DNA of 64,000 bases from Streptomyces sp. KL109B (GCF_030766935.1 NZ_JASERL010000004.1:434001-498000), one strand, 5' to 3'. Shown: positions 26,057-35,506, counted from the first letter of the stretch. The notes: generated from the letters alone by a model not told the origin. Numbers and translations are program-made.

Positions 26057-27217
26057 ATGGATCACCACCTCTCCCCCGAGCACGAGGAACTGAGGCGCAC
26101 CGTCGAGGAGTTCGCGCACGACGTCGTCGCCCCGAAGATCGGCGACTTCTACGAGCGGCACGAATTCCCGTACGAGATCGTCCGCGAGATGGGCCGCATG
26201 GGCCTGTTCGGGCTGCCGTTCCCGGAGGAGTACGGCGGCATGGGCGGCGACTACCTGGCGCTCGGCATCGCCCTCGAAGAACTCGCCCGGGTCGACTCCT
26301 CGGTCGCGATCACGCTGGAGGCCGGGGTCTCGCTGGGCGCGATGCCGATCCACCTCTTCGGTACGGAGGAGCAGAAGCGCCAGTGGCTGCCGAAGCTGTG
26401 CGCGGGCGAGATCCTCGGCGCGTTCGGCCTCACGGAACCCGAGGCGGGCTCGGACGCGGGCGGCACGCGCACCACGGCGGTCCGGGACGAGGAGACCGGC
26501 GACTGGATCATCAACGGCACGAAGTGCTTCATCACCAACTCCGGTACGGACATCACGGGCCTGGTGACGGTCACGGCGGTGACGGACCGCGCGGCGGACG
26601 GCCGCCCGGCGATCTCCTCGATCATCGTCCCGTCCGGGACGCCGGGCTTCACGGTCGCGGCGCCCTACTCGAAGGTGGGGTGGAACGCGTCGGACACCCG
26701 TGAGCTGCACTTCGCCGACGTGCGCGTGCCTGCCGAGAACCTGCTGGGCACACAGGGCCGGGGCTTCGCCCAGTTCCTGCGGATCCTCGACGAGGGGCGC
26801 GTCGCGATCTCCGCGCTCGCCACGGGACTCGCGCAGGGCTGCGTCGACGAGTCGGTGAAGTACGCCAAGGAGCGCCGCGCCTTCGGCCGCACCATCGGCG
26901 GCTACCAGGCCATCCAGTTCAAGATCGCCGACATGGAGATGAAGGCGCACACGGCGCGGCTCGCGTGGCGGGACGCGGCGTCGCGGCTGGTCGCCGGGGA
27001 GCCGTTCAAGAAGGAGGCGGCGCTCGCGAAGCTGTACTCGTCGACGGTGGCGGTGGACAACGCGCGTGAGGCCACGCAGATCCACGGGGGCTACGGCTTC
27101 ATGAACGAGTACCCGGTCGCCCGCATGTGGCGGGACTCCAAGATCCTGGAGATCGGGGAGGGCACGAGCGAGGTGCAGCGGATGCTGATCGCCCGGGAGC
27201 TGGGTCTGACCACCTGA
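26057..27217 (+). CDS. acdH: acyl-CoA dehydrogenase (branched-chain, AcdH type)
   Basis: A 386-residue FAD enzyme oxidising branched short-chain acyl-CoA. AcdH of S. coelicolor and S. avermitilis is known to act in valine, isoleucine and leucine catabolism. Motifs: EEYGGMGGDYLALG, LTEPEAGSDAGGTRT, FITNSGTDI, HGGYGFMNEYPVARMW, and IGEGTSEVQRMLIARELG, whose Glu in GEGT is the expected catalytic base. It begins 7 bases after the lyase gene, so it is in the same operon as carboxylase subunits. Ends before repeat copy D. Confidence 0.93.
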   Translation: MDHHLSPEHEELRRTVEEFAHDVVAPKIGDFYERHEFPYEIVREMGRMGLFGLPFPEEYGGMGGDYLALGIALEELARVDSSVAITLEAGVSLGAMPIHLFGTEEQKRQWLPKLCAGEILGAFGLTEPEAGSDAGGTRTTAVRDEETGDWIINGTKCFITNSGTDITGLVTVTAVTDRAADGRPAISSIIVPSGTPGFTVAAPYSKVGWNASDTRELHFADVRVPAENLLGTQGRGFAQFLRILDEGRVAISALATGLAQGCVDESVKYAKERRAFGRTIGGYQAIQFKIADMEMKAHTARLAWRDAASRLVAGEPFKKEAALAKLYSSTVAVDNAREATQIHGGYGFMNEYPVARMWRDSKILEIGEGTSEVQRMLIARELGLTT

Positions 27218-27229
27218 AACGGCCTTGCG

Positions 27230-27279
27230 GTCACGGGGCTCCGCCCCGGACCCCGCGCCTCAATCGCCGGCGGGGCTCT
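27230..27279. repeat. dispersed repeat, copy D
   Basis: GGGGCTCCGCCCC plus CCCCGCGCCTCAATCGCCGGCGGGG, right after the acdH stop. It is in the terminator position for the leucine operon. Confidence 0.75.
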
Positions 27280-27310
27280 CTTTCACCCACCCTATGGACA
27301 CGGCGGGAAG

Positions 27311-27329
27311 TTAGGTTAACCTACCCTGA
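27311..27329. promoter_or_regulatory. iron box (DmdR/IdeR-type operator) of desE
   Basis: TTAGGTTAACCTACCCTGA matches the Streptomyces iron-box consensus TTAGGTTAGGCTCACCTAA in most of the left half. It lies 50 bases before desE. The TTAGGTTAACCTA core is itself palindromic. DmdR1 with iron would repress the downstream siderophore uptake genes. Confidence 0.75.
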
Positions 27330-27378
27330 GTTTACGTCCCGCCCGGCCAACACCCCGGCACGTCCGAAGGTAGCCCGC

Positions 27379-28425
27379 ATGTCGAACGCCCGACTGACCC
27401 GCCCCACCCGCCGCGGCATCCTCGCCGCAGGCGGTGCCCTCGGCCTCGGCGCCGCCCTGGCCGCCTGCGGCAACGACGGCTCCAAAGACGGCGGCTCCAG
27501 CTCGGCGGGGGCCGCGGAGAAGTCCGGCCCCTGGTCGTTCAAGGACGACCGCGGCAAGACCGTGAAGCTGGACAAGGTCCCGACGGACATCGTCGCCTTC
27601 ACCGGCGTCGGCGCCGCCCTCTACGACTACGGCATCCAGGTCAAGGGCGTCTTCGGCCCGACGACCACGAAGGGCGGCAAGCCCGACGTCCAGGCCGGCG
27701 ACATGCCCGTCGACAAGGTCACGGTCATCGGCAACGAGTGGGGCCAGTTCAACATCGAGAAGTACGCGGGGCTCTCCCCCCAGGTGCTGATCACCACGAT
27801 GTTCGACGGCGCGGGCACCCTCTGGTACGTCCCCGAGGAGTCCGCCAAGAAGATCGCCAAGCTCGCCCCGAGCGTCGGCATCTCGGTCTACGACCGCCAG
27901 CTCACGACCCCGCTCGAGCACATCTACAAGCTGGCGGAGTCGCTCGGCGCCGACCTGAAGGCGGACAAGGTCGTCAAGGCGAAGAAGCGCTTCGAGGACG
28001 CCGCGGCCCGGCTGCGCAAGGCGGCGAAGGCCAACCCGGACATCAAGGTGATGGCGGGCAGCGCGAGCCCCGACATCTTCTACGTCTCGGGCACCAACCT
28101 CTCCATCGACCTGGAGTACTTCAAGGCGCTCGGCGTGAACTTCGTGGAGCCCACGGAGGCCGCGAAGAAGGCGTCCGGCGGCTGGTTCGAGAACCTGAGC
28201 TGGGAGAACGTCAACAAGCACAAGGCCGACATCATCATGATGGACGACCGCGCCCAGGCGATTCAGCCCGCCGACATCGACGAGCCGACCTGGAAGAAGC
28301 TGCCGGCGGTCAAGGCGGGCCAGGTCATCGCCCGCTCCCCCGAGCCGATCCTCTCCTACGACAAGTGCGCTCCGATGCTGGAGAACCTCGCGAAGGCCAT
28401 CGAGACGGCGAAGAAGGTGTCCTGA
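27379..28425 (+). CDS. desE: ferrioxamine-binding lipoprotein
   Basis: A 348-residue substrate-binding protein of the siderophore (FecB/periplasmic-binding type 2) family. The N-terminus has twin Arg in PTRRGILAAGG and a lipobox ending LAAC, so export is possibly by Tat with lipid anchoring. Mature parts include DDRGKTVKLDKVPTDIVAFTG and the C-terminal YDKCAPMLENLAKAIE. DesE is known to bind ferrioxamines outside the membrane; the permease/ATPase is not here. It is followed after 4 bases by the reductase gene. Confidence 0.92.
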   Translation: MSNARLTRPTRRGILAAGGALGLGAALAACGNDGSKDGGSSSAGAAEKSGPWSFKDDRGKTVKLDKVPTDIVAFTGVGAALYDYGIQVKGVFGPTTTKGGKPDVQAGDMPVDKVTVIGNEWGQFNIEKYAGLSPQVLITTMFDGAGTLWYVPEESAKKIAKLAPSVGISVYDRQLTTPLEHIYKLAESLGADLKADKVVKAKKRFEDAAARLRKAAKANPDIKVMAGSASPDIFYVSGTNLSIDLEYFKALGVNFVEPTEAAKKASGGWFENLSWENVNKHKADIIMMDDRAQAIQPADIDEPTWKKLPAVKAGQVIARSPEPILSYDKCAPMLENLAKAIETAKKVS

Positions 28426-28429
28426 TCCC

Positions 28430-29284
28430 ATGACGACGACGACCGAAGCCCCCGCTGTCGCCCCCTTCCGATTCTTCGATCTGCAAGTGGTCCGCACGCG
28501 GCGGCTCGGTCCGTCGTTGCTCCGGGTCACCTTCACAGGCCCCGACCTCGCCGACTTCCACGGCGGCGGCCGGGACCAGTCCCTCTCCCTCTTCCTGCCG
28601 CACCCGGGCCAGGACGCCCCCGTACTCCCGCCCATGGGCCTCGACGACGGCCGCGCCTGGCACGCGGCGTTCCGGGCGATCCCGGACGCGGAGCGGGCGA
28701 TCATGCGCTCGTACACGCTGAGCGGGCAGCGCCGCTTCCCGGCGGAGGAGGTCGACATCGACTTCGTGCTGCACGACGACGACCCGGCGACGTCCGGGCC
28801 CGCGTGCCGCTGGGCGCGGGCCGCCGCCCCCGGGGACCGGGCCGTCGTGCTCGGCCCAGCGATCGCCGACAACGGCGCGGTGCGCTGCCGGCCGCAGGAC
28901 GACTTCGACCACATCCTCATGTGGGGCGACGAGACGGCGCTGCCCGCGGCGCTCGGCGTCCTCGCGTGGCTGCCCGAACACGTCTCGGCGCACGTGTACT
29001 TGGAGGTTCCGCACCGCGAGGACGTCCAGCCGATCATCACGCTCGCGGATGTCCAGGTGACCTGGTTGGTCCGTGACGAAGGCGCGCCTTCAGCGGTGGA
29101 GGCGGTGCGCTCCGCTCAACTCCCGGATGCCGTAAGCCCGTACGCGTGGCTGGCCGGGGAGTCCGGCGTGATGAAGGAGATGCGCAGGCATCTCGTACGT
29201 GAACGTGGTTACGACAAGCGGGCGGTGACGTTTGTCGGGTACTGGCGGCGTGGCCTCAGTGAGGACGCGCTGCGCGCCGCGTGA
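28430..29284 (+). CDS. siderophore-interacting protein (ferric-siderophore reductase)
   Basis: A 284-residue protein of the SIP/ViuB family, which uses FAD and NADPH to reduce and release iron from siderophores. The FAD-binding start is FRFFDLQVVRTRRLGPSLLRVTFTG. RSYTLSGQRR matches the flavin Arg-x-Tyr motif, and WGDETALPAALGVLAWLP lies in the nucleotide-binding half. It ends ERGYDKRAVTFVGYWRRG. Its position after desE and the same operon show it works in ferrioxamine iron release. Confidence 0.92.
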   Translation: MTTTTEAPAVAPFRFFDLQVVRTRRLGPSLLRVTFTGPDLADFHGGGRDQSLSLFLPHPGQDAPVLPPMGLDDGRAWHAAFRAIPDAERAIMRSYTLSGQRRFPAEEVDIDFVLHDDDPATSGPACRWARAAAPGDRAVVLGPAIADNGAVRCRPQDDFDHILMWGDETALPAALGVLAWLPEHVSAHVYLEVPHREDVQPIITLADVQVTWLVRDEGAPSAVEAVRSAQLPDAVSPYAWLAGESGVMKEMRRHLVRERGYDKRAVTFVGYWRRGLSEDALRAA

Positions 29285-29286
29285 CG

Positions 29287-29334
29287 TCGCGGGGCTCTGC
29301 CCCGGCCCCCGCTGCTCAATCGCCGCAGGGGCTT
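29287..29334. repeat. dispersed repeat, copy E
   Basis: GGGGCTCTGCCCC plus CCCCGCTGCTCAATCGCCGCAGGGG, three bases after the stop of the SIP gene. Probably terminates the desE operon before desA. Confidence 0.75.
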
Positions 29335-29413
29335 AATTTTGCCCAACTCGCCTCACAACTGAACATTCCAGCCATTCCTGACACACAACGGGGGGCGGGG
29401 TCGCGAGCCAAAG

Positions 29414-29432
29414 TTAGGTTAGGCTAACCTTA
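29414..29432. promoter_or_regulatory. iron box of desABCD
   Basis: TTAGGTTAGGCTAACCTTA is nearly identical to the 19-bp consensus and lies 75 bases before desA. DmdR1-type repression by iron of siderophore synthesis is known from Streptomyces. Confidence 0.88.
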
Positions 29433-29506
29433 CTCAAGGGTCGCAGCCCCGCCCTTTTTCCTGCCCCACCCGGGAACACCCTCACCCCACCCCGGAGGAA
29501 CCGTTC

Positions 29507-30949
29507 ATGCGCTCGCACCTGCTCAACGACACCACAGCGGAGCTCTACCGCAGCTCCGTGACCGAGGGGGTCGAGCGGGTGGCGGCCAAACTCGCCACCA
29601 CCACAAGGCCGTTCACCGGCGTCACCCCCGACGCCCTCGCCCCCACCGTCGACGCCGTCGACCTGGACGAGCCGCTCCAGGACACCATCGCCGCGCTCGA
29701 CGAACTGGAGGACGTCTACCTCCGGGACGCGGTCTACTTCCACCACCCCCGCTATCTCGCCCACCTCAACTGCCCGGTCGTCATCCCGGCCGTGCTCGGC
29801 GAGGCCGTCCTCGCCGCGGTCAACTCCTCGCTCGACACCTGGGACCAGTCCGCGGGCGGCACCCTCATCGAGCGCAAGCTCATCGACTGGACCACCGGCC
29901 GGATCGGCCTCGGCCCCGCCGCCGACGGCGTGTTCACGTCCGGCGGCTCGCAGTCCAACCTCCAGGCGATGCTGCTCGCCCGCGAGGAGGCCAAGGCCGA
30001 CGACCTGGGCAAACTCCGCGTCTTCGCCTCCGAGGTCAGCCACTTCAGCGTCAAGAAGTCCGCGACGCTGCTCGGCCTCGACCCGCAGTCGGTCGTCTCG
30101 ATCCCGGTCGACCGCGAGAAGCGCATGCAGACCGTGGCGCTCGCCACCGAGCTGAAGCGCTGCCGCGAGGAGGGCCTCGTCCCCATGGCCGTCGTCGCGA
30201 CCGCCGGGACGACCGACTTCGGCTCCATCGACCCGCTGCCGGAGATCGCCGCGCTGTGCGCCGAGTACGGCACGTGGATGCACGTGGACGCCGCGTACGG
30301 CTGCGGGCTGCTCGTGTCGACGAAGAACCGGGGGCGGCTCGACGGCATCGAGCGCGCCGACTCGGTCACCGTCGACTACCACAAGTCCTTCTTCCAGCCC
30401 GTGAGTTCGAGCGCGATCCTGGTCCGCGACGGGGCGACGCTGCGGCACGCCACGTACCACGCGGAGTACCTCAACCCGCGCCGCACGGTCGCCGAGCGGA
30501 TCCCCAACCAGGTCGACAAGTCCCTGCAGACCACCCGCCGCTTCGACGCGCTCAAGCTGTGGCTGACGCTGCGCGTGATGGGCGCCGACGGGATCGGCGG
30601 ACTCTTCGACGAGGTCTGCGAACTGGCCCACGAGGGCTGGCAGTTGCTCGCCGCCGACCCGCGCTTCGACGTGGTCGTCGAGCCGAGCCTGTCCACGCTC
30701 GTCTACCGCTACATCCCGGCCGACGTCACCGACCCCTCGGAGATCGACCGCGCCAACCTCTATGCCCGCAAAGCCCTGTTCGCCTCCGGTGACGCCGTCG
30801 TGGCGGGCACCAAGGTGGGCGACCGGCAGTACCTGAAGTTCACCCTGCTCAACCCCGAGACGACCCTCGCCGACATCTCGGCCGTCCTCGACCTCATCGC
30901 CGGCCACGCCGAGCAGTACCTGGGAGACACCCTTGACCGCGCGTCCTGA
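29507..30949 (+). CDS. desA: lysine decarboxylase of desferrioxamine synthesis
   Basis: A 480-residue PLP enzyme that makes cadaverine from lysine, first step of desferrioxamine synthesis. The group-II decarboxylase pattern is visible: HPRYLAHLNCPVVIPAVLGE, TSGGSQSNLQAMLLARE, AGTTDFGSIDPLPEIA, MHVDAAYGCG, and the PLP Lys in DYHKSFFQPVSSSA. GGAGGAA precedes the ATG by 5 bases. The last codons contain the TTG start of desB. Confidence 0.95.
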   Translation: MRSHLLNDTTAELYRSSVTEGVERVAAKLATTTRPFTGVTPDALAPTVDAVDLDEPLQDTIAALDELEDVYLRDAVYFHHPRYLAHLNCPVVIPAVLGEAVLAAVNSSLDTWDQSAGGTLIERKLIDWTTGRIGLGPAADGVFTSGGSQSNLQAMLLAREEAKADDLGKLRVFASEVSHFSVKKSATLLGLDPQSVVSIPVDREKRMQTVALATELKRCREEGLVPMAVVATAGTTDFGSIDPLPEIAALCAEYGTWMHVDAAYGCGLLVSTKNRGRLDGIERADSVTVDYHKSFFQPVSSSAILVRDGATLRHATYHAEYLNPRRTVAERIPNQVDKSLQTTRRFDALKLWLTLRVMGADGIGGLFDEVCELAHEGWQLLAADPRFDVVVEPSLSTLVYRYIPADVTDPSEIDRANLYARKALFASGDAVVAGTKVGDRQYLKFTLLNPETTLADISAVLDLIAGHAEQYLGDTLDRAS

Positions 30950-32207
30950 CACGTACGACTTCATCGGTATCGGGCTCGGCCCCTTCAACCTTGGCCTCGC
31001 CTGCCTCACCGAACCGATCGCCGAACTGAACGGCGTCTTCCTGGAGTCGAAGCCCGACTTCGAGTGGCACTCGGGGATGTTCCTCGACGGCGCCCACCTC
31101 CAGACCCCGTTCATGTCGGACCTCGTCACCCTCGCCGACCCCACCTCCCCCTACTCCTTCCTCAACTACCTGAAGGAATCGGGGCGGTTGTACTCGTTCT
31201 ACATCCGCGAGAACTTCTATCCGCTGCGCGTCGAGTACAACGACTACTGCAAGTGGGCGGCGGCCAGGCTCAGTTCGGTCCGGTTCAACACGACCGTGAC
31301 CTCGGTGACGTACGACGAGGGCGACGGCCTCTACACCGCCACCACCGAGGGCGGCGAGACGTACCGCGCCCCGCACCTGGTCCTCGGCACCGGTACCCCG
31401 CCGTACGTCCCCGAGGCCTGCCAGGGGCTCGGCGGCGACGGAGTCATCCACAACTCCCGCTACGTACAGCACAAGGAGCGGCTCCAGAAGAAGAAGTCGA
31501 TCACGCTGGTCGGCTCCGGGCAGTCCGCCGCCGAGATCTACTACGACCTCCTCAGCGAGATCGACGTGCACGGCTACCGCCTGAACTGGGTGACCCGCTC
31601 GCCGCGCTTCTTCCCGCTCGAATACACCAAGCTGACGCTGGAGATGACGTCCCCGGACTACATCGACTACTTCCACCAGCTGCCGGAGCAGACCCGGTAC
31701 TCCCTTGAGGAGCGGCAGAAGGGCCTGTTCAAGGGGATCGACGGCGAGCTGATCGACGCGATCTTCGACCTGCTGTACCAGAAGGGCCTCAACGGCCCCG
31801 TGCCGACGCGCCTGCTCACCAACTCGGCGCTGAGGACCGCGCGTTACGAGAACGGCACGTACAGCCTCGGCCTGCACCAGGAGGAGCAGGACAAGGAGTT
31901 CGAGCTGGACACCGAGGGCCTGATCCTCGCCACCGGCTACAAGTACGCCACCCCCGCCTTCCTGAAGCCGGTCGAGGACCGCATCCGCTGGGACGGCAAG
32001 GGCCGCTACGACGTCGCCCGCAACTACTCGATCGACACCACGGGCCGCGGCATCTTCCTGCAGAACGCGGGCGTGCACACCCACTCGATCACCAGCCCGG
32101 ACCTGGGCATGGGCGCCTACCGCAACAGTTACATCATCGGCGAGCTGCTCGGCACCGAGTACTACCCCGTCGAGAAGACCATCGCGTTCCAGGAGTTCGC
32201 AGCATGA
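30933..32207 (+). CDS. desB: cadaverine N-hydroxylase (flavin monooxygenase)
   Basis: A 424-residue FAD/NADPH N-hydroxylase, giving N-hydroxycadaverine. The FAD motif GIGLGPFNLGLACL comes near residue 12, the NADPH motif GSGQSAAEIYYDL in the middle, and the second flavin motif ILATGYKYATP late. It begins at a rare TTG start with GGGAG 6 bases upstream, 17 bases inside desA. An in-frame ATG is absent before the FAD motif, so TTG is needed. Coupled downstream to desC by ATGA. Confidence 0.94.
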   Translation: MTARPDTYDFIGIGLGPFNLGLACLTEPIAELNGVFLESKPDFEWHSGMFLDGAHLQTPFMSDLVTLADPTSPYSFLNYLKESGRLYSFYIRENFYPLRVEYNDYCKWAAARLSSVRFNTTVTSVTYDEGDGLYTATTEGGETYRAPHLVLGTGTPPYVPEACQGLGGDGVIHNSRYVQHKERLQKKKSITLVGSGQSAAEIYYDLLSEIDVHGYRLNWVTRSPRFFPLEYTKLTLEMTSPDYIDYFHQLPEQTRYSLEERQKGLFKGIDGELIDAIFDLLYQKGLNGPVPTRLLTNSALRTARYENGTYSLGLHQEEQDKEFELDTEGLILATGYKYATPAFLKPVEDRIRWDGKGRYDVARNYSIDTTGRGIFLQNAGVHTHSITSPDLGMGAYRNSYIIGELLGTEYYPVEKTIAFQEFAA

Positions 32208-32782
32208 GCAACCTGAGCAACACCAAAACCGTGGGCGCGCTGACCCTGCGCCCCGTCGACCCGCAGACCGACGCCGGCCTCCTGCACCGCTGGGTCACCG
32301 ACCCGAAGGCCGCGTTCTGGCTGATGCAGGACGCCAAGCTCCAGGACGTCGAGCGCGAGTACATGTCGATCGCGGCGCACGAGCACCACGACGCGTTCCT
32401 CGGCCTGCACGACGGCGAACCGGCGTTCCTGATGGAGCGCTACGACCCCCGGTACGTCGAGCTGGTCGGCCTGTACGAGCCGGAGCCCGGCGACATCGGC
32501 ATGCACTTCCTCACGGCGCCCTCGGACGTCCGCGTCCCGGGCTTCACGCGCGCCGTGATCACGAAGGTGATGGAGTCGCTGTTCGCGGACCCCTCCGTGA
32601 ACCGTGTCGTCGTCGAACCCGACGTACAGAACAAGGCGGTGCACGCGCTGAACGAGGCCGTCGGCTTCGTCGCGGACCGCGAGATCGACAAGCCGGAGAA
32701 GAAGGCGCTGCTCAGCTTCTGCACGCGCGCCCAGTTCGAAGCGGCCACCGGACGATCCACGGGAAGGACGACCGCAGCATGA
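32204..32782 (+). CDS. desC: N-acyltransferase of desferrioxamine synthesis
   Basis: A 192-residue GNAT-type acyltransferase of the IucB/RhbD family that acylates N-hydroxycadaverine with succinyl- or acetyl-CoA. Segments: LHRWVTDPKAAFWLMQDAKL, DIGMHFLTAPSDVRVPGFTR, and RVVVEPDVQNKAVHALNEAVGF. ATGA overlaps occur at both ends, so desB, desC and desD are made together. Confidence 0.94.
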   Translation: MSNLSNTKTVGALTLRPVDPQTDAGLLHRWVTDPKAAFWLMQDAKLQDVEREYMSIAAHEHHDAFLGLHDGEPAFLMERYDPRYVELVGLYEPEPGDIGMHFLTAPSDVRVPGFTRAVITKVMESLFADPSVNRVVVEPDVQNKAVHALNEAVGFVADREIDKPEKKALLSFCTRAQFEAATGRSTGRTTAA

Positions 32783-34554
32783 CCATCGCCGACGCCGCCG
32801 CCCACCTCTCCCCCGAGCGCTGGGCCGAGGCCAACCGCCTCCTCATCCGCAAGGCCATAGCCGAGTTCAGCCACGAGCGGCTCCTCATACCCGAGGCCGC
32901 CGTCGGCCCGGACCGGTTCTCCGTCCTGAGCGACGACGGCCTGACCCGCTACGAGTTCACCGCGCGCCGCCTGCGCCTGGACCACTGGCAGGTGTCCGCC
33001 GACTCGATCACCCGGCACCGCGACGGCGCCGAACTCCCCCTGAACGCCCTGCAGTTCTTCATCGAGATGAAGAAGAGCCTCGGCCTCAGCGACTCGACGC
33101 TCCCGGTGTACCTGGAGGAGATCTCCTCCACCCTGTCCGGCACCTGCTTCAAACTGACGAAGCCCAACGTCACGTCCGCCGAACTCGCCGCGTCCGGCGA
33201 CTTCCAGGCGATCGAGACCGGCATGACCGAGGGCCACCCCTGCTTCGTCGCGAACAACGGCCGGCTCGGCTTCGGCGTCCACGAGTACCTCTCGTACGCC
33301 CCCGAGACCGCGAGCCCCGTCCGGCTGATCTGGCTGGCGGCGTCCCGCGAGCGCGCGGCGTTCACGGCGGGCGCCGGCCTGGAGTACGAGTCGTTCCTGC
33401 GCGCCGAGTTGGGCGACGCCACCCGCGAGCGCTTCGACACGGTCCTGCGCGACCAGGGCCTCAACCCGGCCGACTACCTCCTCATCCCGGCCCACCCGTG
33501 GCAGTGGTGGAACAAGCTGTCCGTCACGTTCGCCGCCGAAGTCGCGCAGCGGCACCTCGTGTGCCTCGGCGAGGGCGACGACGAGTACCTGGCGCAGCAG
33601 TCGATCCGCACGTTCTTCAACTCCTCCGCCCCCACCAAGCACTACGTGAAAACGGCCCTCTCGGTCATCAACATGGGCTTCATGCGCGGCCTTTCGGCGG
33701 CGTACATGGAGGCGACCCCGGCGATCAACGACTGGCTCGCGAACCTCATCGAGAACGACGAGGTGCTCAAGGACACCGGCCTGACGATCATCCGCGAGCG
33801 CGCGGCCGTCGGCTACCGGCACCTGGAGTACGAGGCCGCCACCGACCGCTACTCGCCGTACCGCAAGATGCTGGCGGCGCTGTGGCGCGAGTCCCCGGTC
33901 GCCTCGCTCGGCGAGGGCGAGCGCCTCGCGACGATGGCCTCGCTCCTGCACGTGGACCGCGAGGGCAAGTCCTTCGCGGGCGCGCTGATCGAGCGCTCGG
34001 GCCTCACCCCCCGCGAGTGGCTGAAGCCGTACCTCAAGTCGTACCTCACCCCCCTCCTCCACAGCTTCTACGCCTACGACCTGGTGTTCATGCCGCACGG
34101 CGAGAACGTCATCCTGGTCCTGGACGAGAACGGCGTCGTCCAGCGGTCGATCTTCAAGGACATCGCCGAGGAGATCGCGGTGATGGACCCGGACGCGGTC
34201 CTGCCGCCCGCCGTGGAGCGCATCAAGGCCGAGGTCCCCGACGACATGAAGCTCCTGTCGATCTTCACGGACGTCTTCGACTGCTTCTTCCGCTTCCTCG
34301 CGGCCAATCTGGTCGAGGACGGCGTCGTGGACGAGGACACGTTCTGGTCGGCGGTCGCGGACTGCGTGCGCGACTACCAGGAGGCGATGCCCCAACTGGC
34401 CGAGAAGTTCGAGCAGTTCGACATGTTCGCCCCGCACTTCTCCCTCTCCGCCCTCAACCGCCTCCAGCTGCGCAACAACGAGCAGATGGTCGACCTGGCG
34501 GACCCGTCGGGCGCGCTGCAGTTGGTCGGCGACCTGGAGAACCCGATCGCCTAG
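32779..34554 (+). CDS. desD: NRPS-independent siderophore synthetase
   Basis: A 591-residue IucA/IucC-family synthetase (NIS) that joins and cyclises hydroxy-succinylcadaverine units into desferrioxamines E and related trimers using ATP. Key pieces are EMTEGHPC-like text here ETGMTEGHPCFVANNGRLG, LIPAHPWQWWNKLS, TKHYVKTALSVINMGFMRGLS, and HSFYAYDLVFMPHGENVILVLDENG. It ends at a terminator hairpin. Full length for the family. Confidence 0.95.
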   Translation: MTIADAAAHLSPERWAEANRLLIRKAIAEFSHERLLIPEAAVGPDRFSVLSDDGLTRYEFTARRLRLDHWQVSADSITRHRDGAELPLNALQFFIEMKKSLGLSDSTLPVYLEEISSTLSGTCFKLTKPNVTSAELAASGDFQAIETGMTEGHPCFVANNGRLGFGVHEYLSYAPETASPVRLIWLAASRERAAFTAGAGLEYESFLRAELGDATRERFDTVLRDQGLNPADYLLIPAHPWQWWNKLSVTFAAEVAQRHLVCLGEGDDEYLAQQSIRTFFNSSAPTKHYVKTALSVINMGFMRGLSAAYMEATPAINDWLANLIENDEVLKDTGLTIIRERAAVGYRHLEYEAATDRYSPYRKMLAALWRESPVASLGEGERLATMASLLHVDREGKSFAGALIERSGLTPREWLKPYLKSYLTPLLHSFYAYDLVFMPHGENVILVLDENGVVQRSIFKDIAEEIAVMDPDAVLPPAVERIKAEVPDDMKLLSIFTDVFDCFFRFLAANLVEDGVVDEDTFWSAVADCVRDYQEAMPQLAEKFEQFDMFAPHFSLSALNRLQLRNNEQMVDLADPSGALQLVGDLENPIA

Positions 34555-34577
34555 CCGCGAGTTTCCCCCCACGGACC

Positions 34578-34615
34578 GAAGGGGGCTCGGGAGACGGTCC
34601 TCCCGGGCCCCCTTC
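34578..34615 (+). terminator. terminator hairpin after desABCD
   Basis: A 16-bp stem (left arm begins GAAGGGGGCTCGGGAG, right arm CTCCCGGGCCCCCTTC, one G-T wobble) with a 6-base loop. It is 24 bases after the desD stop and before the next ATG, so some read-through into the DUF4429 gene is possible. Confidence 0.8.
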
Positions 34616-34633
34616 CCGTACGAGAATGACGGC

Positions 34634-35506
34634 ATGGCGGAAATCATCCAGCGCGACGGCACCTGGACGTATCTCGGCGACACGCTGCGGCTCGTACCGG
34701 GCCGCGACAAGGGCGTGAGCCTGCTGCGCAGGACGCTGGGTGAGCTGACGGTGCCGCTGACGGCGCTCGCGGGCGCCTCCTTCGAACAGGGCAGGAAGAC
34801 GGGCCGGCTTCGGCTGCGCCTGCGGGACGGCGCCGACCCCCTCCTCCAGGCCACGGGCGGCAAGCTGACCGACACCACGGACCCGTACCAGCTCACCGTC
34901 GAGTCGGACCGCTACGGCGTCGCCGAGTACTTCGTGGACGAGGTGCGCAACGCCCTCCTCCTCGACGAGGTCCCCACCTCGCCCTGCGATACGTATCTGC
35001 TGCCGGGGCCCGCCGTCCCGCTGTCGGTCTCCGCCGGGGACGGCACAGCGAGCTTCGACGGGGAGCACGTGCGCCTGGAGTGGAACTGGAAGACGGAGGA
35101 GGCGAAGTCCTCGGCGGGTACGCGGGTCCTCGCGCTCACCGACATCACGGCGGTCGAGTGGCAGCCCGCGGTCGGCCTGGAGAACGGCTGCCTGCGCTTC
35201 ACCCTCCGCTCGTCCTCCACGAAGGCGCCGCCGAAGTACGACCCCAACTCCATCGAACTCTGGGGCTTCAAGAAGGACCCGCTGATGGCCCTGGTCGCGG
35301 CGGCGGTCCAGGCCCGCCTCCCGCACACGACCCCGGCGCCCGCCCTGGAGGAGACCCCGCCTCCCCCGCAGCCCCCGGCGGAGGACGACCACGACGCGCT
35401 GCTCCGCCGCCTGCGCGAACTCGGCGAGCTCCACCGGGAGGGCGTCCTGACGGAGGACGAGTTCGCACTGGCAAAGGCGGCGGTACTGAAACGCCTGTCC
35501 GGCTAG
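34634..35506 (+). CDS. DUF4429 and SHOCT domain protein
   Basis: A 290-residue protein. The first 230 residues form DUF4429-like repeats: GDTLRLVPGRDKGVSLLRRTLGELTVPLTALAG, then a second similar half. After a proline-rich linker it ends in a SHOCT motif (LRRLRELGELHREGVLTEDEFALAKAAVLKRL), a short helical hairpin found at the ends of many proteins. Function is unknown; it may bind membranes or other proteins. The des operon terminator precedes it. Confidence 0.85.
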   Translation: MAEIIQRDGTWTYLGDTLRLVPGRDKGVSLLRRTLGELTVPLTALAGASFEQGRKTGRLRLRLRDGADPLLQATGGKLTDTTDPYQLTVESDRYGVAEYFVDEVRNALLLDEVPTSPCDTYLLPGPAVPLSVSAGDGTASFDGEHVRLEWNWKTEEAKSSAGTRVLALTDITAVEWQPAVGLENGCLRFTLRSSSTKAPPKYDPNSIELWGFKKDPLMALVAAAVQARLPHTTPAPALEETPPPPQPPAEDDHDALLRRLRELGELHREGVLTEDEFALAKAAVLKRLSG

